NCBI RefSeq assembly: GCF_027887165.1
Contig: NC_077232.1
Coordinates: 6,044,410 to 6,108,409, forward strand
Source: Monodelphis domestica
Taxonomy: Eukaryota > Chordata > Mammalia > Didelphimorphia > Didelphidae
DNA: 64,000 bases
Direction of reading: 5' to 3'
The notes beneath the pieces were generated by a model. The model did not search any database. It saw nothing but the letters and a program-made list of their open reading frames with translations, and was not told where the DNA came from. The translations under genes and the position numbers were made by a program. Positions 21,544-32,949 of the stretch are shown piece by piece (within the stretch, counting starts at the first letter, position 1; each line of letters starts with the position of its first letter).

Positions 21544-22708
21544 TGTGAGAGTTAAAACAGTGAAGCCCATAAACTGTAGTGAGTTAAAATGGTTGAGGTT
21601 ATAAATTGTGATAGATATAAGAGTGGGTAAGTAAATTTGACCGCAGAAAATATGTTTCACTACAGTGTCTTGGTTTTTAAATCAAATATAAGGTGGTCAC
21701 CAGGGAATATATTCCCAATTATGAATATACCCAAGTCAACTGGGTTTTATAGAGATTTTAAATTAATAATACAATAAGTAATTAAAGGAAAGAGAGAAAA
21801 AGGAAATAAATATGAAGAGCCTTAAGCCAACATGGCCTAGACCTGAGTCTTAAGAGAGAGAATCAGTCAGTCAGTCTTTTAACACTCACCACAAGGTCTG
21901 CCTAAACAAGGATTCTAGTGACACCAGGCCAGCTTCATCTCAGCTGACTTCACCAGAGAGCCTTCCAGCCAGAGACTGTTCCAAAGGGCCTCTCTCCAGA
22001 GCCTCCAGAGGGACAGAGTCCCCTTAGAGGAGCTCCAACAAGAACTCCTTAGAGACTGTCCTCCAAGAGCTTCCCTTCTCCAGAGCCTCTCTCAAGAGAT
22101 TCTTCCCAAGCGGTCCTCATCAGAGATCCTCCAAAAGGAATTCCTTCTCCAAAAGGATATATCTCCTCAAGAGATTCTGCTTTTTCTTATATAGGGGTTT
22201 TTCTCCCATGTCACCTCCCCTAAGTCCCTACATCTACCAATCACTGTAGACGCTTTCCAAAGGACTGCCCATCTGAATTCCTGCTAAGTCGACCAATCTC
22301 CTCAGTTAAGTCTGAATCAGAAAAAATGCTGCTGTGTCGACCAATCTCCTCAGTAAGTCTGAACTAGAGAAAACACAGCTGAGTCAACTAATCTCATCAA
22401 GAGAAAACTTGCCCGACCCTTTTAGGTACCTAGCATCCCATTGTATCAATTCTAAAAACAGGCCTGGCTCAAAGAACTCCTTGTCTTATTATAAGCATGG
22501 GTCCAAGTACTTTCATTGTTTAGCAAGGAGTTTTCTCCCCTAAAGCAGTCTTAAGTACGGTTGGAGTAGAGGTCCTCCCATTTCTGATCCTGGCAAGTTC
22601 TCACATCAAAATGGGGAATGTTTCTCAGTAGGGAATTTGTTCTGATTAAGAATTCACCGATGGGGAAATTTTTAACATTCTCAAGTCTGAGAGATTTCAA
22701 GATTCACA
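21544..22708 (-). mobile_element. Solo LTR (class I ERV) with 4-bp target duplication
   Basis: On the minus strand it runs from TGTGAATCTTG (22708) to ACTCTCACA (21544), so it has TG...CA ends. It is flanked by ATCT at 21540-21543 and 22709-22712; a 4-bp duplication is typical of gammaretrovirus-like elements. It carries a possible TATA region (CCCCTATATAAG) near 22195 and an AAAATCTCTATAAAACCC region near 21750. It has no internal genes, so it is the product of LTR-LTR recombination. It is visibly diverged from its sister at 23210-24120. Confidence 0.85.
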
Positions 22709-22712
22709 ATCT

Positions 22713-23205
22713 TCATACTTAACTTTTCAGTATCCTGTTTACACTTATGAGGATTAAATCTAAAAATAGTGGGAGGGGGGACAATTTAATCTTCACAATC
22801 AGGGGAGAGTTAAGTATTTTCATTGTTATAATCAGGGGAGAATTAACTGTAATCTTCACATTTGCTACTCCTTGTCTTCCCATCTCTTCGCCCTACTTCC
22901 CCAAGCTGCCAGGCAGAAAGCCAAGAGCACTTTCTTAGTTAGGTTGATTGCTCCACCTGGCCCAGGCCCTGGCCATGGTGCTGCCCTCCACAGGCAGACA
23001 CTGAAAGAACGCTCACCTCAGAGCTTCCAGTCCATTGGAGCAGAAATGCCCCCAAAGAGGCCATCAGAGCTGGGAAACCTACTTTACATGGCAGCCCTTT
23101 CCATTCTTGGACAGTGTTAACTTTTTCCTGATCTCAAACTTTGATTCCCTTTTCTCCTGTTACCATCCCCTGTCCTTAAGCCCTTGGGCTAAACAGTACC
23201 AGTTT
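22713..23205. other. Spacer between two opposed solo LTRs
   Basis: A stretch of about 490 bp with no recognised gene. It holds a decayed AT-rich part (22720-22870) with repeated 'atcaggggagagttaa' wording, then mixed unique sequence. Confidence 0.5.
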
Positions 23206-23209
23206 GTCC

Positions 23210-24120
23210 TGTAAACCTTAAAATTTCCCAGACCCTACTTTATAAGATTGGATTAAGACCATTCCCCATTTGGGCAGTGAACTCTACTTAAAGCAGGAAT
23301 GTGAGAATTCTACTTTCCCTACTTGGGTCTGCCCTAGGGGAAGATAAAGTTGTAAACTCTTTTCTGAACAATGAAAAGTACTTAAACCCAGACTTTTCTT
23401 CAGCTAAGTACCTATAAAGGTCAAGCAACTTGTGAATTTACAAGGAACAAAGAACTGGAAAACTTACTCAGAGCTTTCCTGGTGTGAATTGCTCAAAAAT
23501 CCACACCTTCTTAGGTGTGGACTAAGAATGGGCGGTCCTTTAGAAACATCTACAGTGATTGGTAGATGTAAGGACTTAGGGGAGGTGACAGAGGAAATTT
23601 TGCCCTTAAAAATAAGAGCTCAGGGAAGAGCTGGGAAGTCATTCTGAAACATTCAGATTGGAGAGACTCATTCTGAGGAGACTGATTCTGAAACATTCAG
23701 ATGGAGGAGGGAGCTGGTGAAAGCAGCTGAGATGCTGGCCTGATGTCATTAGAAATCCTTACTTAGACAGATCTTATGGTGAGTTATAAAAAACTGACTG
23801 ATCTCTTTTAAGACTCAGGTCTAGGCCATATTGGCTTGAGGCCCTTTATACTTATTCCTTTCTTACTCTCTCTCTCTTTCTTTGATTACTCGTTGTATTG
23901 TTAATTAAAATCTCTATAAAACCCAATTGACTTGGGTATTTGAATAATTGGGAATATTTCCCTGGCGACCACCTTATATTTGATTTTAAAACCCAAGACA
24001 CTGTAGTGAAACATATTTCTGCAGTCAAATTTACTCACCCTCTCTTATATCTATCACAATTTATATCTTCCACCATTTTAACCACTACAGTTTAAGACCT
24101 CAACCATTTTAAATCTCACA
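23210..24120 (+). mobile_element. Solo LTR (class I ERV) with 4-bp target duplication
   Basis: It starts TGTAAACCTTAAAATTTCCC and ends AAATCTCACA, flanked by GTCC at 23206-23209 and 24121-24124. It shares long blocks with the reverse complement of 21544-22708, for example AGTGATTGGTAGATGTA, CTTAGGGGAGGTGACA and GACCACCTTATATTTGATTT. It is an independent insertion of the same family in the opposite orientation. It has no internal coding. Confidence 0.88.
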
Positions 24121-24124
24121 GTCC

Positions 24125-24345
24125 TTAGGGTGGCCAGGTGGCACAAGGGACAGAGGCTTAGACCTTGAGTCAGGAAGATAGACCTGGGTTCTAATCCAGT
24201 CTCAGACACTAGGTAGGTAGGTCCCTGGGGCAAGGTGCATCCCCTCTGTCTGCCTTGGTTTCCTTATCAGAAAAATTAGGAAAATAATGGTACCTACCTC
24301 CCAAGACTGTTGTGAGGATCAAATGAGACAAAGTCTTATTTTATT
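24125..24345 (+). mobile_element. MAR1/MIR-like CORE-SINE
   Basis: It runs 'ggtggccaggtggcacaagggacagag', 'tctcagacactaggtagg' and 'aaaataatggtacctacctcccaagactgttgtgaggatcaaatgagac', the MAR1-type layout. It directly abuts the solo LTR. Confidence 0.75.
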
Positions 24346-24349
24346 TATT

Positions 24350-24507
24350 TATTTTTTAAAACCCTGATCTGTTTTAGAAGTGATACTATGTGTTGGTTCC
24401 AAGGCAGAAGAGGTAAGGGCTAGCAATGGGGGTCAAGTGACTTGCCCAGAGTTACACAGCTGGGAAGTGTCTGAGGTCACATTTGAACCCAGAACCTCCT
24501 GCATATT
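24350..24507 (-). mobile_element. Marsupial SINE, reverse orientation
   Basis: Plus strand starts with a T/A-rich tail and 'aaccctgatctgttttagaagtgatactatgtgttggttccaaggcagaag'. It continues to 'cagctgggaagtgtctgaggtcacatttgaacccagaacctcctgc'. The tRNA-like head is missing. Confidence 0.85.
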
Positions 24508-25140
24508 TTATTTTTATGCGACAAAATTTCATTTTCCCAATTACATATAATAACAATATTCTACTACATTTTCCTGAAGTTATAAGCTCTAAATGATCTC
24601 CCTCCCTCCCCCTTCTTGGAAATGGTGAATGATTTGATCTGGATTATACATGTATTATCATGCAAAACACTTCTGTACTGGTCAGTGTTGGAAGAGCTCA
24701 CCCAGACAAAATGAAAACCCTGAGATAGAGCCATCAATCCATGGCTGTGAAAGTCAGTCTGATTGTCGGATTTGATCTAAATCCATCTTTTCCTGAAGGT
24801 AGAGAGCATTCCCTGTCAGAAGTCCTTCAGAGGAAGCAACTGGGTGGCTGGGTGGATTAAGAGTCGGGCCCAGAAACAGGAGGTCCTGGTTTAAAATCTG
24901 GCCTTAGACACTTCCTAGCTGTGTGACCCTGGGCAAGTCACTTAACCTCGATGGCCTATCCCTTACTGCTCTTCTGCCGTAGAACTAATACCCAGTATTG
25001 ATTCTAAGATGAAAGGTAAGGGTTAAAAAAAAAAAGTCCTTCAGAAGTGTCCTGGATCATTATGGCTGAGAGGAGCCAATTCTTTATCACCATAAAAAGT
25101 GCAGCTAGAAATATGAGAAAATATTTTGTTTTTGGCCATT
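24508..25140 (-). mobile_element. Old L1-type LINE fragment split by a SINE
   Basis: AT-rich text such as 'tatacatgtattatcatgcaaaacacttctgtactgg' and 'gtcctggatcattatggctgagaggagcc' recurs in marsupial L1 3' regions. The reverse-strand fragment is split by the SINE at 24832-25033. Assignment rests on remembered wording, with no alignment. Confidence 0.55.
24832..25033 (+). mobile_element. Marsupial SINE with 12-bp target duplication
   Basis: Full-length SINE (GGAAGCAACTGGGTGGCTGG ... AAGGTAAGGGTTAAAAA). It is flanked by AAGTCCTTCAGA at 24820-24831 and 25034-25045. Confidence 0.9.
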
Positions 25141-25189
25141 TGGAAGTAATCAAACTTGTTTTTTAGCTTTAAATTTTTTTTAATTTAAT

Positions 25190-26345
25190 TTTTACCAGGG
25201 AAGAGAGAGAATATTACAAAGTATAAAATGAATAATTTTGATTACATTAAATTAAAAAGGTTTTGTACAAATAAAACAAATGCAACCAAAATTAGAAGGG
25301 AAGCCAACAAATTGGGGGAAAATATTCATAACAAAAGCCTCTGACAAAGGTCTAATTGCTCAAATTTATAAGGAGCTAAATCAATTGTACAAAAAACCAA
25401 GCCATTCTCCAATTGATAAATGGGCAAGGGACATGAATAGGCAGTTTTCAGATAAAGAAATCAAAACTATCAATAAGCACATGAAGAAGTGCTCTAAATC
25501 TCTTATAATCAGAGAGATGCAAATCAAAACAATTCTGAGGTACCAACTCACACCTAGCAGATTGGCTAAGAAAAGTAATGAATGCTGGAGGGGATGAGGC
25601 AAAATTGGGACATTAATGCACTGCTGGTGGAGTTGTGAATTGATCCAACCATTCTGGATGGCAATTTGGAACTATGCCCAAAGGGTGCTAAAAGAATGTC
25701 TGTCCTTTGATCCAGCTATAGCACTGCTGGGTTTGTACCCCAAAGAGATAATAAGGGAAAAGACTTGTACAAAAATATTCATAGCTGCACTCTTTGTGGT
25801 GGCAAAAAAACCTGGAAAATGAGGGGCTGCCCTTCAATTGGGGAATGGCTGAACAAATTGTGATATCTGTTGGTGATGGAATACTATTGTGTTCAAAGGA
25901 ATGATGAACTGGAGGGATTCCATGTGAACTGGGACGACCTCCAGGAACTGATGCAGAGTGAGAGGAGCAGAACCAGGAGAACATTGTACACAGACACTGA
26001 TACATTGTAACACAACTGAATGTAACACCTTTGCTATTAGCAGCAATGCAATGACCCAGGGAAATTCTGAGGGACTTGGGAGAAAGAACGCTGTCCTCAT
26101 CCAGAGAAAGAACCGTGGGAGCAGAAATGAAGAAGAAAAACATGATTGATCACATAGTTCAATGGGGATATGATTGCAGATTTGGACTTTAAATGATCAC
26201 TCTATTTCAAATATTAATAATATGGAAATAAGTTTTGAATAACAATACATGTAAAACCTAGTGAAATTGCTCATCAGCTCAGAGAAGAGGGGAGAGAAAG
26301 AACATAATCATGGAATCATGGGAAAATATTCTAAATAAATTAATT
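25190..26345 (+). mobile_element. L1 LINE, 5'-truncated (ORF2 C-terminus and 3' UTR)
   Basis: The ORF2 C-terminal region reads in pieces: MNRQFSDKEIKTINKHMKKC and IREMQIKTILRYQLTPSR (25280-25597), then LDGNLELCPK-type and KTCTKIFIAALFVVAKK (to about 25820). The 3' UTR follows and ends in an AT-rich tail 'aatattctaaataaattaatt'. The frame is interrupted several times, including around 25600 and 25820. Confidence 0.88.
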
Positions 26346-26610
26346 AATTGAACATTTTTAATTGAAATTTTAAAAACTTTTTCAGGGTTCCATGATCCAT
26401 GGTGTCTCCCTCCCCTCTTCCTCCCTCCCTCCCAGAGACAACAAGTGATTTCACTGGGTTATTCACATATTTTCCCTCAGAACCCATTTCCAAATTATTC
26501 ATCTTGGTAATAGAGTCATCTTTTAAGACCAAAGCCCCAAGTCCTTTACCTGTACAGACAAGTGATGAATCATCTGCTTTTCTTCTGCGTTTCTTCTCCC
26601 ACAGTGTGAG
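26346..26610 (-). mobile_element. L1-type 3' end remnant
   Basis: Plus strand 'ttcagggttccatgatccatggtgtctccctcccctcttcc' and 'caagtgatttcactgggttattcacatat' match the reverse of the L1 3' UTR seen in the other copies. It lies tail-to-tail with the preceding L1. Confidence 0.6.
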
Positions 26611-26984
26611 ACAATATTTTTAAGTATTTTGTGAACTGTAGAGTACGATCTAAATGCTCCCTCTTCCTCATGGTGGGCCCTCCGAGACTTGATGGCAGTT
26701 CTCTCCCTGAGCCTTCCCTTCTCGAGGCCTCACCCCCCCACCCCCCGAAGCCAGCAGCCACTCTTCTGCCAGCATCTTCTAGAGCCCTCAGCTGCTACAA
26801 TATGAGGAATGGCTAGGGGGATCTGGAGGAAGGTTCTCCTCTAGGAAGTGAGCAGAAAGGTCCACCTTTGGGTCATGTGCAGGACAGGTGGCAGAGGCTT
26901 GCGGAGCAGGGAAAGAAGATCTGGGGGTCTGTGTGGAGAATGAAATCTCCGTGGGCTTTTTTGTCTTAGTAACTCCCCAATCAA

Positions 26985-27035
26985 GGACAGAACCCAGCAC
27001 ACAGTAGGTACTTAATAAATGTCCTTTGGATCATT
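26985..27035 (+). mobile_element. L2/MIR-type tail
   Basis: 'gaacccagcacacagtaggtacttaataaatgtcctttgg' is the diagnostic L2/MIR 3' end. Nothing recognisable precedes it. Confidence 0.65.
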
Positions 27036-28300
27036 TTGGATCCTAGCACCACCAACCTTCAGGCCTGGGGCCAGGCAGAGGCTTCTCTTAAGGACAGAAG
27101 AGAAGTCATCACTGAGGTTTGGCAGAGGACTGGAGACACCCACACTCAATCTCACCCTGGAATTCTCCACTGAGAAGTGAAGCCCCAGGTTAGATGCTGG
27201 CATGAGTGGCCTGGGGTCCTCCATCCCTGCCTGCCAGGGGCTGGGGCTTAGGATCTGTCTAGTTCCAAGCCACCTTCAGCCCAACCTCACTCTTCCTGGG
27301 TGAGCGAAAGGTGCTCCTCCATCTGTTCTGCTGAAACTGCTCCGAGTCGAGGCTGGGGGCTCTTAGGCCACCCTCTGCCCAAAGACCCACCGGGGGGAGA
27401 TGTGACTGGCGAAGAAGCAGAAGAACTAGCACTTGTGGGGCTCTGGAAGGTTTGCAGAGTGCATTAACCTGTTATAATACACTTGGGCCTCCTCACGTGA
27501 GTACAGGTATGTGCTGTTATTATCTCATTTTACAGATGAAGAAACTGAGGCTGTACCACAGCTAGGAGGTGTCTGGCTAAATTTGAACTTAGGGCTTCCT
27601 GACTGTGAGTCCACCTCAAGGCCTTCAGTCCCACCCGGAGGGAGAGGAGGCACCTGACCTGCTCTCAGTCTTCTCCTCTCTCTGTCCCCCAATTGCCCCC
27701 TGTTCCTGGATGATCCTATCACTCTGCACCCGTCCCTGAATGGTCCTCACTGCTGCTGGGTCTTTCTCCATCCCTGGATCGGGGTTCTTTCATAGTAGAG
27801 GGACTTCTTAGGCCCCTCCTATATGCCAAGCCCAGATGAATACAGTGAGGAAAGGGAGCTCATTTCTGTCCTCCTGGAGTTGGCATGGGGAAGGCAGAGG
27901 GGTACCTGAACAGTGCCAAGTCATTGGGGCAGGGGGGATCGAGGGGTACCGGGGCCCGGGGAGGCTGGAGCTGGGCCTTGGAGGAGCCCAGATTCCAACA
28001 GGGGACAGCACTCCAGGCACCAGGACAGTTTATGCAAGGGCTCCCACATGGAAATGAATGTCCATGCATGGGACAAGTGGAGGGCCAGCCTGTACAAGGG
28101 GGACTCTGATGATACCTGGTAGTGTACAAGGATGGCCTGAGCTGCCATAGCAATGAGTGTCATGTCCCTGGATGTATCCAAGAAGAGTCTGGAGAATCAT
28201 CTGTCACTGAAGCCTTCCATGGATGCATGCGCCAGATGATGGGAGGTTGGAACAGAGAGTTCTTGAAAATGCTGCCTATGATGTCTTGAAAAGGCTGTCT
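27036..28300. other. Intergenic, one MIR remnant, otherwise nothing recognised
   Basis: A reverse MIR core ('tctcattttacagatgaagaaactgaggc...agggcttcctgac') lies at about 27450-27605. The rest has no coding, RNA or repeat signal I can name. Confidence 0.5.
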
Positions 28301-28304
28301 CTGA

Positions 28305-28500
28305 TGAAGGAGGCAGCAAGAGGGCTCAGAGGATGGAGAGCCAGGCTTAGAGATGGGTGCATCTGGGTTCGAATCTGGCCTCAGACACTTCCTAGCTGGG
28401 TGACCCTGGGCAAGTCACTTCACCCCAACCACTTAGCTCTTATTGCTATCTTCTGCCTTGGAACTAATACTTAGTATTGATTCTGAGATGTGTAAGAGTG
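28305..28500 (+). mobile_element. Marsupial SINE
   Basis: Reads 'gggctcagaggatggagagccaggcttagagatggg', 'ggttcgaatctggcctcagacacttcctagctgggtgaccctgggcaagtcacttcacccc' and 'cttctgccttggaactaatacttagtattgattctgag'. The head is slightly truncated. Confidence 0.88.
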
Positions 28501-28624
28501 AAAATTAAGAAACTGGCTGTAATCAAAAGTAGGAGAGGAAAAATATGGGGGAATGGAAGTTGCTTTAAAAGATCTTACTTCTTGGATTTCTGGGTAATCA
28601 CACAATCCTCCCTTCAGAGGGATA

Positions 28625-28658
28625 TATATAGATATATATATAGCTAGAATAGAGGGAT

Positions 28659-28711
<53 letters not shown>
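28625..28711. repeat. (TA)n/(TAGA)n microsatellite
   Basis: A short TATATA/GATATA section is followed by about 14 tandem TAGA units at 28655-28710. Confidence 0.95.
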
Positions 28712-29640
28712 ATCACCCTGGGAAACATGGCTCTGCTATGAGATATAAGAATCGATTCTCAAAAAAAAAATAGAATAGAAAAAAATTAAATTCTGGATAA
28801 ACGTTTACATCAAAATTCCATGTGTAAAAAATTACGAGTAAAAATAAAACCATAACAGGTCCCTGAATCACCAGCAAAGCCCAATTAAAGTGGTTTACAA
28901 GCATGCAGGACAATTGTAGCAATATTGCACTCACCCATCAGCAGCCAGGACTACAGAAAATTGCCGTACTATAAAAGAGAAAAGGGGACAAAAGTCTGAG
29001 GTAAAAGGGAAATATTATTCCCTGGTTTGATTTTCCTTCAGCCTCAGGGAATGGGGAGTCAAAACAAAAGCCAAATGAATATACTTGTAGGAATGTGGCA
29101 CAGGGAAGTTCAGCCTCTGGGTTTGCCAAATAACCACTTCCTGGAACCCCTAAACCAGTCCTCTGTCGTGGCATAGATCCTCCTCACTCCCACAGGAATT
29201 GCTGGTCTCCTTGACCTCATGCTTCTTTGCACTGTGCACTGGCTCCCTAGTAATCCCTTCTTCTGGAATCAGACAGAAATTTTAGTTAAAGTTCCATGAC
29301 ACTTAACAATTGATGGCAGGTTTCCATAGTCTAAAGCTTTTGGGTTCATATAGGTATTGGGGCTAATAGACCTTGGAAACATCCTTCAAAATTCAAACAT
29401 GAATACTGATTCCATATGCTCCAGTAAAAAGAAAAAAGGAAGAAGAAAAACATTTCAAATTTCCTGTTGGAAATACAGAGAAGAACAATTAAAAAAAACA
29501 GAAATTCTGATTGCATATCCCATTTGATAATGGGTTGGTCAAACAGGGACAAAAAATAAGGATTTCTCACTCAGAAGGGAGTTCTATTTGCTCTCTGACT
29601 TGGCCATGCTCCACAGTGTGAGTGTCCATCATTTTTTCAC
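28712..29640. other. AT-rich stretch adjoining the env fossil, not identified
   Basis: No reading frame or named repeat is convincing. It lies 3' of the env fossil (minus strand), where 3' non-coding sequence and an LTR would be expected, but I could not recognise an LTR. Confidence 0.4.
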
Positions 29641-31000
29641 CTGGTAAAAAAGCTTGTTATAAACTGTAGTTTAGCAGCTAATACAGGTTCTGAAGAGTTC
29701 CACAATTTCCCAAACTAGAAGAGCCCATTTGATGATAGTAACAAGCAGTCCAGTTCCCTGCAGCCACGAGAGGGTCTGCTGGTGACCATCAGGAGCCCCA
29801 CAAGTCTCTACAGCCACTTGCTGTGTGTCAGTGAAAATCTTCTGAAGCTCCTGAATGTTTGTCATGATTTCTCAGACCAATTTACGTAAGAACAACAAGA
29901 CTGATGAATAAAGGCACACATACCTCCCGATGGATGTGATGTGGCTATGAGTGTGCTGAGGGCCAGCCACTGTTGTTGTAGAACTGTTTTTGCAGAGGAA
30001 TCAGTCTCTTCCTGCAGGTACGAGGTGGCTTTCGGAGTTCGGGCGATGGCCTAAGCTGTCTTGAGTCGATCTTTCAACCTCAGCTGAGATGTTTCTAACA
30101 GAGTCTCTCATGGTCACCCTTCCAAAGTTTGACAGAAAAACCTCTGTACTGCTGAAGAAGAGGTTATTAAAGTTGGCCTCAACCTCTTGGGTCTAGAACG
30201 CCACTGAGAACACAGATTCCTGACTGTGGACTTGTCTATGTGGCAAGTATAGTGGTTGTGTACCAATATGGGTGGAATAACACAAGCTAAGCCATCCTGG
30301 GGGAAGGGGAGAGCATGCTGAAGAGTTACAAACATAGAACTGGCCGGGGGTCCCCAAGCCCCTTGGGAAATCCTTCCTCCACAGGGATGAGCTGTGATAG
30401 CCATAAAAGGCATGCATTTCTGGGTCCCATCCTTGGCATTTCTAGGCTGTGCTCTAGCACAGATAAATGTGGAGGTAGGGAATGGAATGGTGCAGGTGCA
30501 CTGCCCTTTGTCCCCCAGATATTTACTACCACTTAATGGACCCTCATCTCTTGCCACAACAAGTTATGGGTAGGTGAAGGGTCTGTGGGAGGCGGTGGCT
30601 CTCTGAGGTACCTAAAAATGCTTCCAAAGACCTGTGAAAATCAACTGAGTTCTTTAAATTCCTCAAAGGTCACTGATACAGGTTGTAGCCAATTTGATGG
30701 GGGCCATCCATCGCCTCTCCCCCCATGATAGTTAAAGACAAAAGGAACAAAGGGTTGTTTAGGGAACCCATGACCTTCCTGTGGTACCAGCCGTGGGAAC
30801 ATCTCAGTTCTGTGAACTGGAATTGTTGCTCAGGACCAAACAGCTCCCGTGGCTCTGGTGAAAGACCCAACGTCCACAGGGACCAATGGCTTTGCCATGG
30901 GAAAAAGTTTGTCCAACTTGTCTGTGGACCTTTATAATGGCATCCTCTCCAGTCCAGTCATAGGAAGGGGGCACAAATAGACAGTCTGGACGTCCCTGGA
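29640..31000 (-). mobile_element. ERV envelope (env) fossil, gammaretrovirus-like
   Basis: The minus strand holds env-like surface-subunit pieces (about 30,670-31,000 and 30,114-30,560). A transmembrane-subunit piece follows at about 29,650-30,110, with the cysteine cluster typical of gamma-type transmembrane proteins. It is broken in several places and cannot make a protein. No gag, pol or clear LTR is seen beside it, so it is an isolated, old remnant. Marsupials are known to carry several env families, but I cannot tell which this is. Confidence 0.55.
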
Positions 31001-31330
31001 TCAAATTCTGGCTCTACTATTAGCAGCGGTGGGACCTGAGACAATTTACTGAACCTCTCAGTTTCCCTCTCTGAAAAGCGCTGGATAAGGTTAGGGTTAG
31101 GGCTCATTCTCCTGGCCCTTTCCAACCGGGAGCCCACAATCCCATAAACTCCTGTGTGTAGCTGATCCAGCCCTTCCTCCTAGCTGAAGAGACTAGGCCA
31201 ATTTTCCCTGAGGCCTGGGGCAAGGTTGGACCTGGTAGACCCATAAAAAAAATCAGCATTTCCCAGGGCCAGGAACAAGTTAGGAACCTGGGAATTGGTG
31301 GCCTGAGGCCGATCAAAGATCTCCTGGGCA

Positions 31331-32033
31331 AAAAGGCTTTAAATGACCGTCTGCCCTTTGATCCAGCCATAGCACTGCTGGGTTTGTACCCCAAAGAGAT
31401 AATAAGGAAAAATACATGTACAAGAATATTCATAGCTGCGCTCTTTGGGGTGGCCAAAAACTGGAAAATGAGGGGATGCCCTTCCATTGGGGAAACGCTG
31501 AACACATTGTGGTATCTGATGGTGATGGAATACTATTGTTCTGTATGGAATAATGAACTGGAGGGATTCCATGTGACCTGGAACAATCTCCAGGAACTGA
31601 TGCAGAGTGAGAGGAGCAGATCCAGAAGAACATTGTACACAGAGATTGACACACTGTGGCACAATCGAAGGTGATGGACTTCTCCAGGGATCCAGGACAA
31701 TTTGGAGCAACTTATCAGAAAGAATGAACGCTCTCCACAGCCAGAGAAAGAACTGTGGGAGCAGAAACACAGAAGAAAACCAAGTGCTTGGTCACATGGG
31801 TCGATGGGGATATGACTGGGGATGGAGACTCTAAGTGATCACCCTAGTGCAATTATTATCAATAATATGGAAATGGGTCCTGAACAATGACACATGCAAA
31901 ACCTAGAGGAATTGCTCCTTGGCTGTGGGAGGGGGTGGGGAGAGGGGAGGGAAAGAATATGAATCATGGAACCACGGAAAAATACTCTAAATTAGTTAAT
32001 TAAATGAATAAAATTAAATGCTTATTTAAAAAA
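31331..32033 (+). mobile_element. L1 LINE 3' end with 12-bp target duplication
   Basis: 5'-truncated L1: KKGFK..PFDPAIALLGLYPKEI-type text, then NWKMRGCPSIGETLNTLWYL and LQELMQSERSRSRRTLYTEI (31384-31670), the 3' UTR and an AT-rich tail. It is flanked by ATCTCCTGGGCA at 31319-31330 and 32034-32045. The clear duplication suggests a younger insertion than the L1 at 55 kb. Confidence 0.92.
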
Positions 32034-32045
32034 ATCTCCTGGGCA

Positions 32046-32554
32046 GCTTGCCAGATATAAGCCATCTGACTTTGTTTGAATATCACCAGAGATGGGCAAC
32101 TCACTACCTTACAAAACAGCCTATTCCTTTGTTACATATCTCTGATTGTTTAGAAAAATTTCCCTAAATTAGGTGAGAGTCTGCCTCCTGGTAACAGCCT
32201 CCCTTGTTCTAGTCTTGTCCTCTGAGACCAAAAGGAATCAGTGTTGTCCCTATTAGCCTGAGCCTTTATGATGGGGCAAGAACCAAATGGAAAGGCAATT
32301 CTTGCCTTCATGCAGCTTCCTTTCTCATGCAGGAAACAACCCATCACTCTGAGCTGGGCCAGACAGGGGGTACAGGTGCCCCTGGGCATTCTTCCTGTTT
32401 AAGCTCCTCCAGGGCATTAGAGACTGGAAAAGGAGTTGAGGCAGAGAGGCCATGGGGGAGGGATCATTAATGAAGGTCCCCCCCTGACATCTGGAATGGT
32501 ATAGGAAAGGCTTTGACTTGTTGGGTGAACTCCTTGGAGCAGGTTCAGGGGCTC
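32046..32554. other. Intergenic, nothing recognised
   Basis: Unique-looking sequence with no coding or repeat signal. An earlier CORE-SINE scrap ('ctcagtttccctctctgaaaagc') lies upstream at about 31050. Confidence 0.4.
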
Positions 32555-32885
32555 ACAGAACTTTAGTTAGGAGGGAGCTCAGAGGCCATTGGGTCCATTT
32601 TACAGATGAGGAAACTGAGGTCCAGAGAATTTTAGTGACTTGACCAGGGTCACACAGCTGGTAAGTGAGTGAGGCAGAAGTTGAACCCACATCTTCCTGA
32701 CTCTCAGGACCCGCAATGGATAGAATCCTGCACATGGAGTCAGGAAGATCCAAGTTCAAATCTTGCTGCAGGCTTGAGCCGTAGGATCTGGAATGTGACT
32801 AGTCCCTGGGCCTCAGTTTCCTCATCTGTAAAAATGGAACTATTACCAGGTCATTGTGAGGATGAAAGGGGTTAAGTTGCTTTGC
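32555..32885. mobile_element. Two opposed MIR/MAR1-like SINEs
   Basis: 32555-32705 is a reverse-oriented MIR core ('attttacagatgaggaaactgaggtcc...ggtcacacagctggtaagtgag'). 32706-32885 is a forward MAR1-like copy ('atggagtcaggaagatccaagttcaaatc...cctcagtttcctcatctgtaaaa'). Confidence 0.75.
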
Positions 32886-32949
32886 CCAAGCAGAAAGCAT
32901 TCTGCAGATACAAGAGACTATTAGACCGTGGTGCCGGGATTCTCTCCTT

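Noticed and set aside
31088-31101. TTAGGGTTAGGG telomere-like motif
   Set aside because: Only two units, easily chance. No array or chromosome-fusion signature is present.
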